DNA of 64,000 nucleotides from Pseudomonas brenneri (GCF_007858285.1 NZ_VFIL01000002.1:643173-707172), one strand, 5' to 3'; positions 1 through 9,159 are shown, numbered from the stretch's first letter. The notes: generated from the letters alone by a model not told the origin. A program made the numbers and translations.

Positions 1-2
1 CC

Positions 3-686
3 CTGGTCGGCGCGTTGTTGTTCGCCTTTGCAGGCCTGGCGTGGTGGAGCTTCCAGCAGATTTCCCTGATGGGGCAGCAACTGGTGGCGACCCAGGAGAG
101 CTTTGCACGCATCAGCGAAGAGGCCGCTGGCCGTTTGCAGGATATTTCCGGCAAGGTGGTGGCCAGCGAAGCCAGCGTCAATACCGGCAGTGAAGCGCTG
201 AAGCTGCAAATCAAGCAGTTGGAAAGCCAATTGCTGGAACAGGGCAAGCAGCAGTTGGGCGTGGCGGGCCAGGCCACTGACCTGGACCAGCGCCTGGCGC
301 AGATGAGTGCCAGCACCACGGAACTGACCACCGCCAATACCCAGTTGCAGGCCCAGGTGCAAACCCTGGCGAGCGAACTGACGGCCCTCAAGGCTGCACA
401 GGTTGAAGCTGGCAAGTTGAATGCCGAAGTCAAGGAACTGACCACGGATGTGGCGGCCTTGAAGAAGCAGGGTAATCCGGCCACGGCCATTGCCCGCCTG
501 GAACAGGACCTGTTGGTGATCAAGAGCGAACTGGACAATCGTGCGGCCACCGAAGGGCCGTCGAATAAAGAGTTTGACGTGTTCCGCATCCAGACCACCC
601 GCAACATCACCACCTTGCAGACCCAGATGCAGAACCTGCAACGGGAAATGAGCGCACCGGTCAAGTTCACGCCCCTGGGCCAGTAA
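3..686 (+). CDS. Membrane-anchored coiled-coil protein, 5' end outside window
   Basis: The reading frame is open to the left edge of the window, so the true start lies upstream. What is visible begins with a hydrophobic segment (LLFAFAGLAWWSF) and then about 190 residues rich in A, L, Q, E and K with heptad-like spacing. This suggests a single inner-membrane anchor followed by a long periplasmic or cytoplasmic coiled coil. Similar genes next to the Pseudomonas glucose locus are loosely named ATPase, but I see no Walker motif, so I give no function. A REP-like hairpin follows 11 bases after the stop. Confidence 0.75.
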   Translation: MVGALLFAFAGLAWWSFQQISLMGQQLVATQESFARISEEAAGRLQDISGKVVASEASVNTGSEALKLQIKQLESQLLEQGKQQLGVAGQATDLDQRLAQMSASTTELTTANTQLQAQVQTLASELTALKAAQVEAGKLNAEVKELTTDVAALKKQGNPATAIARLEQDLLVIKSELDNRAATEGPSNKEFDVFRIQTTRNITTLQTQMQNLQREMSAPVKFTPLGQ

Positions 687-697
687 CCCCATTATTT

Positions 698-729
698 TTG
701 TAGGCGCCGGCTTGCCGGTGCCTACAAAT
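698..729. repeat. REP-like hairpin (GTAGGCGCCGGC type)
   Basis: Nearly perfect 14-base arms (TTTGTAGGCGCCGG and CCGGTGCCTACAAA, one G-T wobble) surround a CTTG loop. It may also stop transcription from the gene ending at 686. It abuts the operator dyad of the next gene. Confidence 0.75.
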
Positions 730-794
730 GTCACTGTTCGGTGACATTTCCCATCCCTTTCGTTACATGTCCCTTCTCGGCCCTTGTTTAGACT
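728..794 (+). promoter_or_regulatory. Promoter/operator of the AGE isomerase gene, copy 1 of a shared module
   Basis: The dyad ATGTCAC-N6-GTGACAT lies at 728-747, a third half-site GTTACAT at 762-768, and a TAGACT -10-like box at 789-794. The same elements recur with the same distances before gtsA (2071-2137): half-sites are 21 bases apart and the last half-site starts 27 bases before the -10 box. The spacing fits a response regulator bound over the -35 region. GltR/GtrR, normally encoded just upstream of this locus, is the obvious candidate; that assignment is inference. Confidence 0.6.
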
Positions 795-807
795 GCGGTC
801 ATCCCAC

Positions 808-815
808 AAAAACAA
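808..815 (+). promoter_or_regulatory. Crc/Hfq CA motif before the AGE isomerase gene
   Basis: AAAAACAA matches AANAANAA and lies 12 bases before the start codon, overlapping the ribosome-binding region. In Pseudomonas such A-rich tracts bind Hfq/Crc to repress translation during growth on preferred carbon sources. Confidence 0.5.
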
Positions 816-827
816 AAAGGGCGACCC

Positions 828-2087
828 ATGACCATCCAACCACTGCCTGCCAGCAGTTGGCTGAACGCACCAGCCCATCACGCCTGGCTTGCCGCCGAAG
901 GCCAGCGCCTGCTGGCGTTTGCCAAGGCTTCCCGGCTGCCTGACGGCTTCGGCAACCTTGACGACCAGGGCCGCCTGCCCATCGATGCCCGTGCCGAAAC
1001 CATGAACACCGCCCGAATGACCCACAGCTTCGCCATGGCCCACGCCCAGGGGCTGCCGGGGTATGCCGAGCTTGTGGAACACGGGGTTGCCAGCCTCGGC
1101 GGCCCGTTGCGTGATGCCTTGCATGGCGGCTGGTTTGCCGTTTCCGGTGCAGCAGATGGCAATACGGGCAAGGCCGCCTACCTGCACGCCTTTGTCGCCC
1201 TGGCCGCCAGTTCTGCGGTGGTGGCCGATGCTCCCGGAGCGCAAGCCTTGCTGGCGGATGCCATCCACATCATCAACCAGCATTTCTGGTGCGAGGAGGA
1301 GGGCGCCATGCTCGAATCCTTCGCCCAGGACTGGAGCGGCGAGGAAGCCTATCGCGGCGCCAACAGCAACATGCACGCCACCGAAGCCTTCCTTGCCCTG
1401 GCCGATGTCACCGGCGATAACCTCTGGCTGGGCCGGGCGTTGCGCATCGTTGAGCGAGTGATCCACCAGCACGCTGGCGCCAATGAATTTATGGTGATCG
1501 AACATTTCGACCGCTACTGGCAGCCCCTGCACCGTTACAACGAAGACAACCCGGCCGATGGCTTTCGCCCCTACGGCATCACCCCCGGCCATGGGTTCGA
1601 ATGGGCGCGCCTGGTGCTGCACCTTGAAGCTGCGCGCCAGCAGGCGGGGCTGGTCACGCCCGGCTGGCTGCTGGACGCTGCCAAAGGCCTGTTCGCCAGT
1701 GCCTGCGAACATGGCTGGTCGGTGGACGGTGCCCCGGGCCTGGTCTACACCCTGGACTGGCACTCTCGCCCGGTGGTGCGCGAGCGCCTGCATTGGACCC
1801 ACGCCGAAGCCAGCGCGGCTGCCCAGGCGTTGCTCAAACGCACGGGCGAGTGGCATTACGAGGTTTGGTACCGGCGGTTCTGGGAGTTCTGTGAAACCCG
1901 GTTTATCGACCGTGTCCATGGCAGTTGGCATCACGAACTTGATCCGCAAAACGTGCCCGCCAGCAAGATCTGGGGCGGCAAGCCGGACCTGTACCATGCC
2001 TGGCAGGCGGTGTTGCTGCCTGGGCTACCGTTATCGCCAAGCATGGCCAGTGCGCTGGGGGCCGGTTGTTATGTCACCAAGTGGTGA
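828..2087 (+). CDS. AGE-family sugar epimerase/isomerase (probable D-mannose isomerase)
   Basis: A 419-residue cytoplasmic protein of the N-acylglucosamine 2-epimerase / YihS aldose-ketose isomerase family, close to the usual 390-420 residues. Family features visible include RMTHSFAMAHAQG near residue 65, ANSNMHATEAF near 180, GHGFEWARL near 255 and HWTHAEA near 325, with histidines and glutamates that form the (alpha/alpha)6-barrel active site. Its position directly before the glucose/mannose transporter suggests it interconverts mannose and fructose so that imported mannose can be used. Substrate is inferred, since the family also contains epimerases. It has its own promoter, and the gtsA operator overlaps its stop codon. 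Confidence 0.85.
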   Translation: MTIQPLPASSWLNAPAHHAWLAAEGQRLLAFAKASRLPDGFGNLDDQGRLPIDARAETMNTARMTHSFAMAHAQGLPGYAELVEHGVASLGGPLRDALHGGWFAVSGAADGNTGKAAYLHAFVALAASSAVVADAPGAQALLADAIHIINQHFWCEEEGAMLESFAQDWSGEEAYRGANSNMHATEAFLALADVTGDNLWLGRALRIVERVIHQHAGANEFMVIEHFDRYWQPLHRYNEDNPADGFRPYGITPGHGFEWARLVLHLEAARQQAGLVTPGWLLDAAKGLFASACEHGWSVDGAPGLVYTLDWHSRPVVRERLHWTHAEASAAAQALLKRTGEWHYEVWYRRFWEFCETRFIDRVHGSWHHELDPQNVPASKIWGGKPDLYHAWQAVLLPGLPLSPSMASALGAGCYVTKW

Positions 2088-2139
2088 CATTTGCCCGTCC
2101 CTTTGTTACGTGCCTGGCAAAAAACCCTGTTTAGAATCC
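2071..2139 (+). promoter_or_regulatory. Promoter/operator of gtsA, copy 2 of the shared module
   Basis: A perfect dyad ATGTCACC-AAGT-GGTGACAT (2071-2090) overlaps the stop codon of the isomerase gene. A half-site GTTACGT follows at 2105-2111 and a TAGAAT -10-like box at 2132-2137. Sequence and spacing match the module at 728-794. It is probably the GltR-type operator that makes transport glucose-inducible (inference). Confidence 0.6.
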
Positions 2140-2170
2140 TATGCAGCGCAAGCTCCAGACTTGCATGCAT

Positions 2171-2181
2171 AACAACAAGAA
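2171..2181 (+). promoter_or_regulatory. Crc/Hfq CA motif before gtsA
   Basis: Two overlapping exact matches to AANAANAA (AACAACAA and AACAAGAA) lie 13-23 bases before the start codon, next to the AAAGG ribosome-binding site. Confidence 0.6.
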
Positions 2182-2193
2182 AAAGGTACTCAG

Positions 2194-3480
2194 ATGAACG
2201 CGATTAATCGCCTCGCCGTTGCTATTTCCATTGCCTCGTTGTTTCCCCTCAGTGCTTTTGCCGCCGACTCGAAAGGGACGGTTGAAGTTGTGCATTGGTG
2301 GACCTCGGGCGGTGAGAAGGCGGCGGTGGATGTCCTGAAGGCCCAAGTTGAGAAAGACGGCTTCACCTGGAAAGACGGGGCTGTTGCAGGTGGCGGCGGC
2401 GCCACCGCCATGACCGTGCTGAAAAGCCGCGCGGTCGCCGGCAACCCGCCAGGCGTTGCCCAGATCAAGGGCCCGGACATCCAGGAATGGGCGTCCACCG
2501 GGCTGCTCGATACCGACGTCCTCAAGGACGTGGCCAAGGCCGAGAAGTGGGATGGCCTGCTCGACAAAAAAGTCTCCGATACCGTGAAATACGAAGGCGA
2601 TTACGTGGCCGTGCCGGTGAATATCCACCGCGTCAACTGGCTGTGGATCAACCCGCAAGTCTTCAAGAAAGCCGGCATCACCAAAAACCCTACGACCCTC
2701 GAAGAATTCTACGCTGCCGGCGACAAGCTCAAGGCCGCAGGCTTCATCCCGCTCGCCCACGGTGGCCAGCCTTGGCAGGACAGCACGGTGTTCGAAGCCG
2801 TGGTGCTGTCGGTCATGGGTGTCGATGGCTACAAGAAAGCCCTGGTCGACCTCGACAACGCAGCCCTGACCGGCCCGGACATGGTCAAGTCGCTGACTGA
2901 ACTGAAGAAAGTCGCGACCTATATGGATGCCGACGGCAAGGGCCAGGACTGGAACCTGGAAGCCGCCAAGGTCATCAACGGCAAGGCCGGCATGCAGATC
3001 ATGGGTGACTGGGCCAAGAGCGAGTGGACAGCGGCCAACAAAGTCGCCGGCAAGGATTACGAGTGCGTAGCCTTCCCTGGCACCGAAAAGGCCTTCACCT
3101 ACAACATCGACTCCCTGGCGGTGTTCAAGCAGAAAGATGCCGGCACCTCGGCCGGTCAGCAGGACATTGCCAAAGTGGTGCTGGGCGAGAACTTCCAGAA
3201 GGTCTTCAGCATCAACAAAGGCTCGATCCCGGTGCGCAACGACATGCTCAGCGATATGGGCAAGTACGGTTTCGACGCCTGTGCCCAGACCGCTGCCAAG
3301 GACTTCCTGGCGGATGCCAAGTCCGGTGGCTTGCAGCCAAGCATGGCGCACAACATGGCGACCACTCTGGCGGTACAGGGTGCGTTCTTTGATGTGGTGA
3401 CCAACTTCATCAACGACCCGAAAGCCGACCCGGCCGACACTGCCAAGAAGCTTGGCGCAGCGGTCAAGTCTGCCAAGTAA
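2194..3480 (+). CDS. gtsA: Glucose/mannose ABC transporter, periplasmic binding protein
   Basis: A 428-residue family 1 extracellular solute-binding protein. The first 23-24 residues form a signal peptide ([17 protein letters not shown]...AFA) before the mature [18 protein letters not shown], the usual sugar-binding N-terminus. It captures glucose, and in relatives mannose, in the periplasm for GtsBCD. The order binding protein, two permeases, ATPase, OprB porin matches the Pseudomonas gts/glt locus. The start is supported by an AAAGG site and a CA motif just upstream. A REPIN separates it from gtsB, which often reduces expression of the downstream transporter genes relative to the binding protein. 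Confidence 0.93.
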   Translation: MNAINRLAVAISIASLFPLSAFAADSKGTVEVVHWWTSGGEKAAVDVLKAQVEKDGFTWKDGAVAGGGGATAMTVLKSRAVAGNPPGVAQIKGPDIQEWASTGLLDTDVLKDVAKAEKWDGLLDKKVSDTVKYEGDYVAVPVNIHRVNWLWINPQVFKKAGITKNPTTLEEFYAAGDKLKAAGFIPLAHGGQPWQDSTVFEAVVLSVMGVDGYKKALVDLDNAALTGPDMVKSLTELKKVATYMDADGKGQDWNLEAAKVINGKAGMQIMGDWAKSEWTAANKVAGKDYECVAFPGTEKAFTYNIDSLAVFKQKDAGTSAGQQDIAKVVLGENFQKVFSINKGSIPVRNDMLSDMGKYGFDACAQTAAKDFLADAKSGGLQPSMAHNMATTLAVQGAFFDVVTNFINDPKADPADTAKKLGAAVKSAK

Positions 3481-3502
3481 CCCTTGGAAGGCTGGGCTTG
3501 AG

Positions 3503-3588
3503 TGTGGGAGCGGGCTTGCCCGAGATGCAGGCGCCTCGGTGTATCAATGACACCCAGGTGATGCCATCGCAGGCAAGCCAGCTCCCAC
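3503..3588. repeat. REPIN, GTGGGAGCGGGC family (degenerate)
   Basis: Two inverted REP arms (TGTGGGAGCGGGCTTGCCCGA and its imperfect complement ending GCTCCCAC) are separated by about 45 bases. It sits between gtsA and gtsB, within the operon. Confidence 0.8.
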
Positions 3589-3636
3589 CTAAAGCCGGCC
3601 CCCACTAGTCCCTTATTCCTTGCCCTGGATTTTCCC

Positions 3637-4545
3637 ATGAGTTCTGTTGCTGTGTTCAGCAAGGCCTCGCCGTTCGATGCATTGCAGCGCTGGCTCCCTA
3701 AACTGGTGCTGGCGCCGAGCATGTTCATCGTTCTGGTGGGCTTCTATGGCTACATCCTGTGGACGTTCGTGCTGTCGTTCACTAACTCGACGTTCCTGCC
3801 GACCTATAAGTGGGTAGGCCTGGCGCAATATGCGCGCTTGTTCGACAACGATCGCTGGTGGGTGGCGAGCAAAAACCTGGCGCTGTTTGGCGGCATGTTT
3901 ATCGGCATCACCCTGGTGATCGGCGTGCTGCTGGCGGTATTTCTCGACCAGCGCATCCGTCGCGAAGGCTTCATTCGCACTATTTACCTGTACCCGATGG
4001 CGCTCTCGATGATCGTCACCGGTACCGCCTGGAAATGGCTGCTCAACCCCGGCATGGGCCTGGACAAACTGCTGCGCGACTGGGGCTGGGAAGGCTTTCG
4101 CCTGGACTGGCTGATCGACCCGGACCGCGTGGTGTATTGCCTGGTGATTGCGGCGGTATGGCAAGCCTCGGGCTTTATCATGGCAATGTTCCTCGCCGGC
4201 TTGCGTGGGGTTGACCAATCGATCATCCGTGCCGCGCAGATCGACGGTGCGAGCCTGCCGCGCATCTACTGGAGCGTGGTGCTACCTAGCCTGCGTCCGG
4301 TGTTCTTCAGTGCGGTGATGATCCTCGCGCACATCGCGATCAAGAGCTTCGACCTGGTGGCTGCTATGACGGCCGGTGGCCCAGGTTATTCGTCCGACCT
4401 GCCGGCGATGTTCATGTACTCCTTCACCTTCAGTCGTGGCCAGATGGGCATGGGGTCGGCCAGTGCGATCCTGATGCTCGGTGCGATCCTCGCGATCATT
4501 GTGCCTTACCTGTACTCCGAGCTGAGGACCAAGCGCCATGACTAG
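3637..4545 (+). CDS. gtsB: Glucose/mannose ABC transporter permease
   Basis: A 302-residue inner-membrane permease of the MalF/UgpA type with about six hydrophobic segments. The cytoplasmic EAA-loop that docks the ATPase reads IRAAQIDGASLPRIYWSVVLP near residue 200. It forms the translocation channel with GtsC. Its stop overlaps the gtsC start by 8 bases, so the two are translationally coupled. The ribosome-binding site before ATG is weak, and a REPIN lies in the 156-base gap after gtsA. Confidence 0.92.
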   Translation: MSSVAVFSKASPFDALQRWLPKLVLAPSMFIVLVGFYGYILWTFVLSFTNSTFLPTYKWVGLAQYARLFDNDRWWVASKNLALFGGMFIGITLVIGVLLAVFLDQRIRREGFIRTIYLYPMALSMIVTGTAWKWLLNPGMGLDKLLRDWGWEGFRLDWLIDPDRVVYCLVIAAVWQASGFIMAMFLAGLRGVDQSIIRAAQIDGASLPRIYWSVVLPSLRPVFFSAVMILAHIAIKSFDLVAAMTAGGPGYSSDLPAMFMYSFTFSRGQMGMGSASAILMLGAILAIIVPYLYSELRTKRHD

Positions 4546-5380
4546 TCTCGCCAAACCTTCCATCAGCTTCAGCCGTGTCGCGATCCATGCGGTGTTGATC
4601 CTGGCCGTGGTGCTGTACCTGGTGCCGCTGGTGGTCATGCTGCTGACCAGTTTCAAGACCCCGGAAGACATCAGCACCGGCAACCTGCTGAGCTGGCCGA
4701 CGGTGATTACCGGTATCGGCTGGGTCAAGGCCTGGGCCACGGTGAACGGTTACTTCTGGAACTCGTTCCTGATCACCGTCCCGGCAGTACTGATCTCCAC
4801 CACCATCGGCGCATTGAACGGCTACGTGCTGGCGATGTGGCGTTTCCGTGGCTCGCAGTTGTTCTTCGGCCTGTTGCTGTTCGGCTGCTTCCTGCCGTTC
4901 CAGACCGTCTTGCTGCCAGCCTCGTTCACCCTCGGCAAGATGGGCCTGGCCAGCACCACCACCGGCCTGGTGTTTGTGCATGTGGTCTACGGCCTGGCGT
5001 TCACCACGCTGTTCTTCCGTAACTACTACGTGAGCATTCCGGATGCGCTGGTCAAGGCGGCACGCCTGGATGGCGCAGGATTTTTCACCATTTTCCGTCG
5101 GATCATTTTGCCGATGTCGACCCCGATCATCATGGTCTGCCTGATTTGGCAGTTCACCCAGATCTGGAACGACTTCCTGTTTGGCGTGGTGTTCTCCAGT
5201 GGTGATTCGCAGCCGATCACGGTGGCGCTGAACAATCTGGTCAACACCAGCACCGGGGCCAAGGAATATAACGTTGATATGGCGGCGGCGATGATCGCCG
5301 GGCTGCCGACCCTGCTGGTCTATGTGGTCGCAGGCAAGTATTTCGTGCGCGGTCTCACGGCCGGCGCGGTCAAGGGGTAA
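4538..5380 (+). CDS. gtsC: Glucose/mannose ABC transporter permease
   Basis: A 280-residue MalG/UgpE-type inner-membrane permease. Six hydrophobic segments and the EAA-loop VKAARLDGAGFFTIFRRIILP (about residues 170-190) are visible. It pairs with GtsB and is energised by GtsD. It overlaps gtsB by 8 bases at its start, and gtsD begins 2 bases after its stop, so the genes form one tight transcription and translation unit. Confidence 0.92.
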   Translation: MTSLAKPSISFSRVAIHAVLILAVVLYLVPLVVMLLTSFKTPEDISTGNLLSWPTVITGIGWVKAWATVNGYFWNSFLITVPAVLISTTIGALNGYVLAMWRFRGSQLFFGLLLFGCFLPFQTVLLPASFTLGKMGLASTTTGLVFVHVVYGLAFTTLFFRNYYVSIPDALVKAARLDGAGFFTIFRRIILPMSTPIIMVCLIWQFTQIWNDFLFGVVFSSGDSQPITVALNNLVNTSTGAKEYNVDMAAAMIAGLPTLLVYVVAGKYFVRGLTAGAVKG

Positions 5381-5382
5381 TC

Positions 5383-6540
5383 ATGGCTACGCTCGAACTT
5401 CGCAACGTAAACAAGACCTATGGTGCCGGCCTGCCGGACACTCTGAAGAACATTGAACTGTCGATCAAGGACGGCGAGTTCCTGATCCTCGTCGGGCCCT
5501 CGGGCTGCGGTAAATCCACCCTGATGAACTGCATCGCCGGCCTGGAAAACATCAGCGGCGGCGCGATCATGATCGGTGACCAGGACGTCAGCGGCATGAG
5601 CCCCAAGGACCGGGACATCGCCATGGTGTTCCAGTCCTACGCGCTGTACCCGACCATGAGCGTGCGCGAGAACATCGAATTCGGCCTGAAAATCCGCAAG
5701 ATGAGCCAGCCGGCCATCGATGAGGAAGTGGCGCGGGTGGCCAAGCTGCTGCAGATCGAGCACCTGCTCAATCGCAAGCCAGGCCAGCTCTCGGGCGGCC
5801 AGCAGCAGCGGGTGGCCATGGGCCGGGCCTTGGCGCGGCGGCCGAAGATCTACTTGTTCGACGAACCGCTGTCCAACCTCGATGCCAAGCTGCGCGTCGA
5901 GATGCGCACCGAAATGAAACTGATGCACCAGCGCCTGAAAACCACCACGGTCTACGTGACCCACGACCAGATCGAAGCCATGACCCTGGGCGACAAAGTG
6001 GCGGTGATGAAGGACGGCATCATCCAGCAATTCGGCACGCCGAAAGAGATCTACAACGATCCGGCCAACCTGTTTGTCGCCAGCTTCATTGGCTCGCCGC
6101 CGATGAACTTCATTCCCCTGCGTTTGCAGCGCAAGGAAGGCCGCCTGCTGGCCCTGCTCGACAGCGGCCAGGCGCGTTGCGAGTTGCCGCTGGGCATGAG
6201 CGATGCGGGTCTTGAAGAGCGTGACGTGATCCTCGGCCTGCGCCCGGAACAGATTGTTTTGGCCGCCGGTGAAGGCAATGGTTTGCCGAGCATTCGTGCC
6301 GAGGTCCAGGTCACTGAGCCCACCGGCCCGGACACCCTGGTGTTCGTCCAGCTCAATGACACCAAGGTCTGCTGCCGCCTGGCGCCGGATGTGGCACCGC
6401 AAGTGGGCGAGAGCCTGACCTTGCAGTTCGATCCGGCCAAGGTGCTGCTGTTTGACGCCAAGACCGGCGAGCGCCTGGGCACTGCCGCCTCGCAACCGCT
6501 GCAACACGCCGACAACGTCACCCAATTCAAGGGCCGCTGA
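5383..6540 (+). CDS. gtsD: Glucose/mannose ABC transporter ATP-binding protein
   Basis: A 385-residue MalK/UgpC-type ATPase. Walker [10 protein letters not shown] is at residues 38-46, the signature [15 protein letters not shown] near 133, Walker [12 protein letters not shown] near 155 and the H-loop VTHDQIEAM near 190. The last 130 residues form the TOBE/OB-fold regulatory domain of this subfamily. It hydrolyses ATP on the cytoplasmic face of GtsBC. It follows gtsC by 2 bases and is the last gene before a REPIN and the oprB leader. Confidence 0.94.
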   Translation: MATLELRNVNKTYGAGLPDTLKNIELSIKDGEFLILVGPSGCGKSTLMNCIAGLENISGGAIMIGDQDVSGMSPKDRDIAMVFQSYALYPTMSVRENIEFGLKIRKMSQPAIDEEVARVAKLLQIEHLLNRKPGQLSGGQQQRVAMGRALARRPKIYLFDEPLSNLDAKLRVEMRTEMKLMHQRLKTTTVYVTHDQIEAMTLGDKVAVMKDGIIQQFGTPKEIYNDPANLFVASFIGSPPMNFIPLRLQRKEGRLLALLDSGQARCELPLGMSDAGLEERDVILGLRPEQIVLAAGEGNGLPSIRAEVQVTEPTGPDTLVFVQLNDTKVCCRLAPDVAPQVGESLTLQFDPAKVLLFDAKTGERLGTAASQPLQHADNVTQFKGR

Positions 6541-6551
6541 AGATCAATAAC

Positions 6552-6652
6552 TGTAGGAGCGAGCTTGCTCGCGAAAAACGTGAGAGCGCCGCGTTCATCC
6601 AAGATGCCCGCGTCAGGGTTAACGATCTTCGCGAGCAAGCTCGCTCCTACAG
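6552..6652. repeat. REPIN, GTAGGAGCGAGC family
   Basis: Two inverted copies of CTGTAGGAGCGAGCTTGCTCGCGA flank about 55 bases of unique sequence between gtsD and oprB. Confidence 0.9.
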
Positions 6653-6705
6653 GGATGCATGTTTCAGATAAAAATAGATGTAAACCGCGTTAGATAAAAA
6701 CAGTT

Positions 6706-6716
6706 AATAACAATAA
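6706..6716 (+). promoter_or_regulatory. Crc/Hfq CA motif before oprB
   Basis: AATAACAA and AACAATAA overlap and both match AANAANAA, 17-27 bases before the oprB start. The surrounding leader (6660-6732) is A/T-rich and probably carries the oprB promoter. Confidence 0.55.
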
Positions 6717-6732
6717 AGACGAGGATGTAGGG

Positions 6733-8079
6733 ATGAAAAAGCAACACAACAACACCCGGCTGATCTGCCAACTGTCAGCGGCAGCAGCCCTGGTCTTGTC
6801 TGCCAATGCGATGGCGGACGATGCCTTCAGTGCCGACTCCAAGTGGATGACCGGCGATTGGGGCGGTGAGCGTACCAAGCTGATCGAGCAAGGTATCGAC
6901 ATCAAGGCTGACTACGTTGGGGAGGCAGGCTACAACGCGCGCGGCGGCTACAACGATGACAAAACCGGGCGTTACGCTGACCAGTTCGGACTTGGGGTCG
7001 CGCTGGACCTGCAAAAACTCTGGGGCTGGGACAACACCCAGGCCAAGATCCAGATGACCAGCCGTAATGGCCGCAACATCTCCAATGACCGTATTGGCGA
7101 TCCGCGTGCCGGCACCTTGAGTTCGTCGCAAGAAGTGTATGGCCGTGGCCACATGGTGCGTCTGACCCAGTTCTGGATCCAGCACCAGATGTTCGACAAA
7201 AAACTGGACGTGAAGCTCGGTTACTTCGGTGAAGGCGAAGACTTCAACACCTTCCCGTGCGAGTTCCAGAACCTGTCGTTCTGCGGCTCCCAGGTCGGTA
7301 ACTACGTCAACACCTGGTACAACTGGCCGGTCAGCCAGGCCGCTATCCGCGTGAAGTACCACATCACCCCTGAGTTGTATGCGCAGATCGGTGCGTACAA
7401 CCAGAACCCATCGCAGCTGGAGCACGGCAACGGCTTCAAACTCAGCGGCAGTGGTACCAAAGGTACGGTGATTCCGGTGGAGTTGGTCTGGTCGCCGAAG
7501 GTCAATAACCTGCCGGGCGAATACCGTGTGGGTTACTACAAGAGCGCCGCGGATGCGCCTGATGTGCGTGAGGACGTCAACGGTAACGATGCCGCCACCA
7601 CTGGCGCTGACTACCGCACCCGCAGCAGCAAGAAAGGCTACTGGTTCGTTGCGCAACAGCAACTCACCACCCATAACGGCGACGCGTCTCGTGGTCTGAA
7701 TATCGCGGCCAACGCCACGTTCCACGACAAAGAAACCAACACCGTCGATAACTACCAGTCGATCATGCTGGTGTACAAAGGCCCATTCGACGCGCGTCCA
7801 AAAGATGACGTAGGGATTGGCGCCGCACGTCTGCACGTCAACGAAGATGTGAAGAAAAACGCCGAGCTGCGCAACATTTCCAACGGTGTGAGTGACTACG
7901 ACAATGCGCGGTTCTCGCCTCTGCGCGAAACCGAGTACAACTTCGAAATCAACTACGGCTTCCACGTCACCAACTGGCTGACCGTGCGTCCCAACCTGCA
8001 ATACGTTGTCCAGCCGGGCGGCGTGGATAAAGTCGATAACGCGCTGGTGGCCGGCCTGAAAATTCAGTCGGTGTTCTAA
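6733..8079 (+). CDS. oprB: Carbohydrate-selective porin OprB
   Basis: A 448-residue outer-membrane porin. A 28-residue signal peptide ends ANAMA before DDAFSADSKWMTGDWGGERTKL, the conserved OprB N-terminus. The rest shows alternating amphipathic strands typical of a 16-strand beta-barrel and ends in an aromatic residue (QSVF), as outer-membrane proteins need for BAM recognition. It lets glucose and related sugars into the periplasm for GtsA. Two cysteines (in FPCEFQNLSFCGSQ) could form a disulfide. A terminator-like hairpin follows the gene. Confidence 0.93.
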   Translation: MKKQHNNTRLICQLSAAAALVLSANAMADDAFSADSKWMTGDWGGERTKLIEQGIDIKADYVGEAGYNARGGYNDDKTGRYADQFGLGVALDLQKLWGWDNTQAKIQMTSRNGRNISNDRIGDPRAGTLSSSQEVYGRGHMVRLTQFWIQHQMFDKKLDVKLGYFGEGEDFNTFPCEFQNLSFCGSQVGNYVNTWYNWPVSQAAIRVKYHITPELYAQIGAYNQNPSQLEHGNGFKLSGSGTKGTVIPVELVWSPKVNNLPGEYRVGYYKSAADAPDVREDVNGNDAATTGADYRTRSSKKGYWFVAQQQLTTHNGDASRGLNIAANATFHDKETNTVDNYQSIMLVYKGPFDARPKDDVGIGAARLHVNEDVKKNAELRNISNGVSDYDNARFSPLRETEYNFEINYGFHVTNWLTVRPNLQYVVQPGGVDKVDNALVAGLKIQSVF

Positions 8080-8116
8080 CGCTGTTGCGATAAGCTCCTT
8101 CTCTCTGTGCGCATTT

Positions 8117-8147
8117 GCGGGTAGCCATGGCTATCCGCTTTTTTTTG
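8117..8147 (+). terminator. Rho-independent terminator after oprB
   Basis: GCGGGTAGCC/GGCTATCCGC arms (one wobble) with a two-base loop are followed by a run of eight T. It is immediately followed by a REPIN. Confidence 0.75.
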
Positions 8148-8148
8148 C

Positions 8149-8249
8149 TGTAGGAGCGAGATTGCTCGCGAAAAATTCAAGGGCACCACGTTCATTCTGG
8201 ATGCCTGCGTCATCGTTGAAAACCTTCGCGAGCAAGCTCGCTCCTACAG
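8149..8249. repeat. REPIN, GTAGGAGCGAGC family
   Basis: Inverted arms TGTAGGAGCGAGATTGCTCGCGA (one change from the usual form) and TCGCGAGCAAGCTCGCTCCTACA. Confidence 0.88.
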
Positions 8250-8292
8250 GTATGTACACATTTGCGCGACATGATTATCAGGACTGTGGCAC

Positions 8293-9138
8293 ATGCATGA
8301 GCAACCGCTGCAACGCTTTTTCAAATCCCTGCGCGAGCAACCGGTGTTTGCCTGGGAGCGCTTTCAGATGCGCGACGTGTTGGTGATCGACCACCCGTTG
8401 TGCCAGGCGGTGTTCAGTCGCCAGGGCGCACAGTTGCTGCATTTCCAGCCCACAGGCCAGAAACCCTGGCTGTGGTGCGCGGCCAAGTGGCCGCAAGTCG
8501 GGGCGATTCGCGGTGGCGTGCCGGTGTGCTGGCCGTGGTATGGCCGTCATCCCAGCGAAAATGCCTGGCCGTCCCACGGTTGGGCGCGCCTGATCGACTG
8601 GAAACTGCTCGACAGCAGCAGCGATGACGACGGCGTGCGCCTGCACTGGCAACTGCAACTGTGCGACTGGCAGGTCGACCTGCACGCGCACCTGGGCGAA
8701 AGCCTGGAACTGCGCCTGAGCACCGAGCATCAGGATGAGCTGCCGTGCCAATTGAGCCACGCTTTGCACGCTTACTGGCGTATTGGTCACGTTGATGAGA
8801 TAGCGCTGTCTGGGCTAGACGGGGCGCAGGGTTACGACCAGTTGAGCCGTCAGGCCTGCCAGCAGGAAGGTGAGTTGCGCGTCGATGGCGGCTGCCAGCG
8901 GGTGTTCCAGCATGAGGGCGAACTGCAGATCAAGGACCATGCGTGGCAGCGCGAGTTGTGCATCGATACCGGCGACAGTGCTAACACCGTGGTCTGGCAT
9001 CCGGGCAGCCGGCCGCTGCTGGGGGTGAGCTTTAACGAGGCGTCGGGGTTTGTGTGTGTGGAGTCGGCGATGGCCGGGGCCAGCCTGGCGCCGGGGGAGA
9101 GGGCGCATTTGAGTTTGCAGGCCCGGGCTGGGGTTTAG
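8293..9138 (+). CDS. yeaD: D-hexose-6-phosphate mutarotase
   Basis: A 281-residue galactose-mutarotase-like protein of the YeaD/YMR099c group. It speeds interconversion of the alpha and beta anomers of glucose-6-phosphate, which suits its place between the glucose transporter and zwf. Visible features are GGVPVCWPWYGRH (about residues 74-86), the catalytic-region histidine HALHAYWRIG near 156 and a C-terminal LSLQARAG. It lies downstream of the oprB terminator but on the same strand, so read-through or its own weak promoter is likely. It ends convergently with hexR, with a REPIN between. Confidence 0.87.
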   Translation: MHEQPLQRFFKSLREQPVFAWERFQMRDVLVIDHPLCQAVFSRQGAQLLHFQPTGQKPWLWCAAKWPQVGAIRGGVPVCWPWYGRHPSENAWPSHGWARLIDWKLLDSSSDDDGVRLHWQLQLCDWQVDLHAHLGESLELRLSTEHQDELPCQLSHALHAYWRIGHVDEIALSGLDGAQGYDQLSRQACQQEGELRVDGGCQRVFQHEGELQIKDHAWQRELCIDTGDSANTVVWHPGSRPLLGVSFNEASGFVCVESAMAGASLAPGERAHLSLQARAGV

Positions 9139-9159
9139 TGGTGTTGCTGATGCCCTCTT

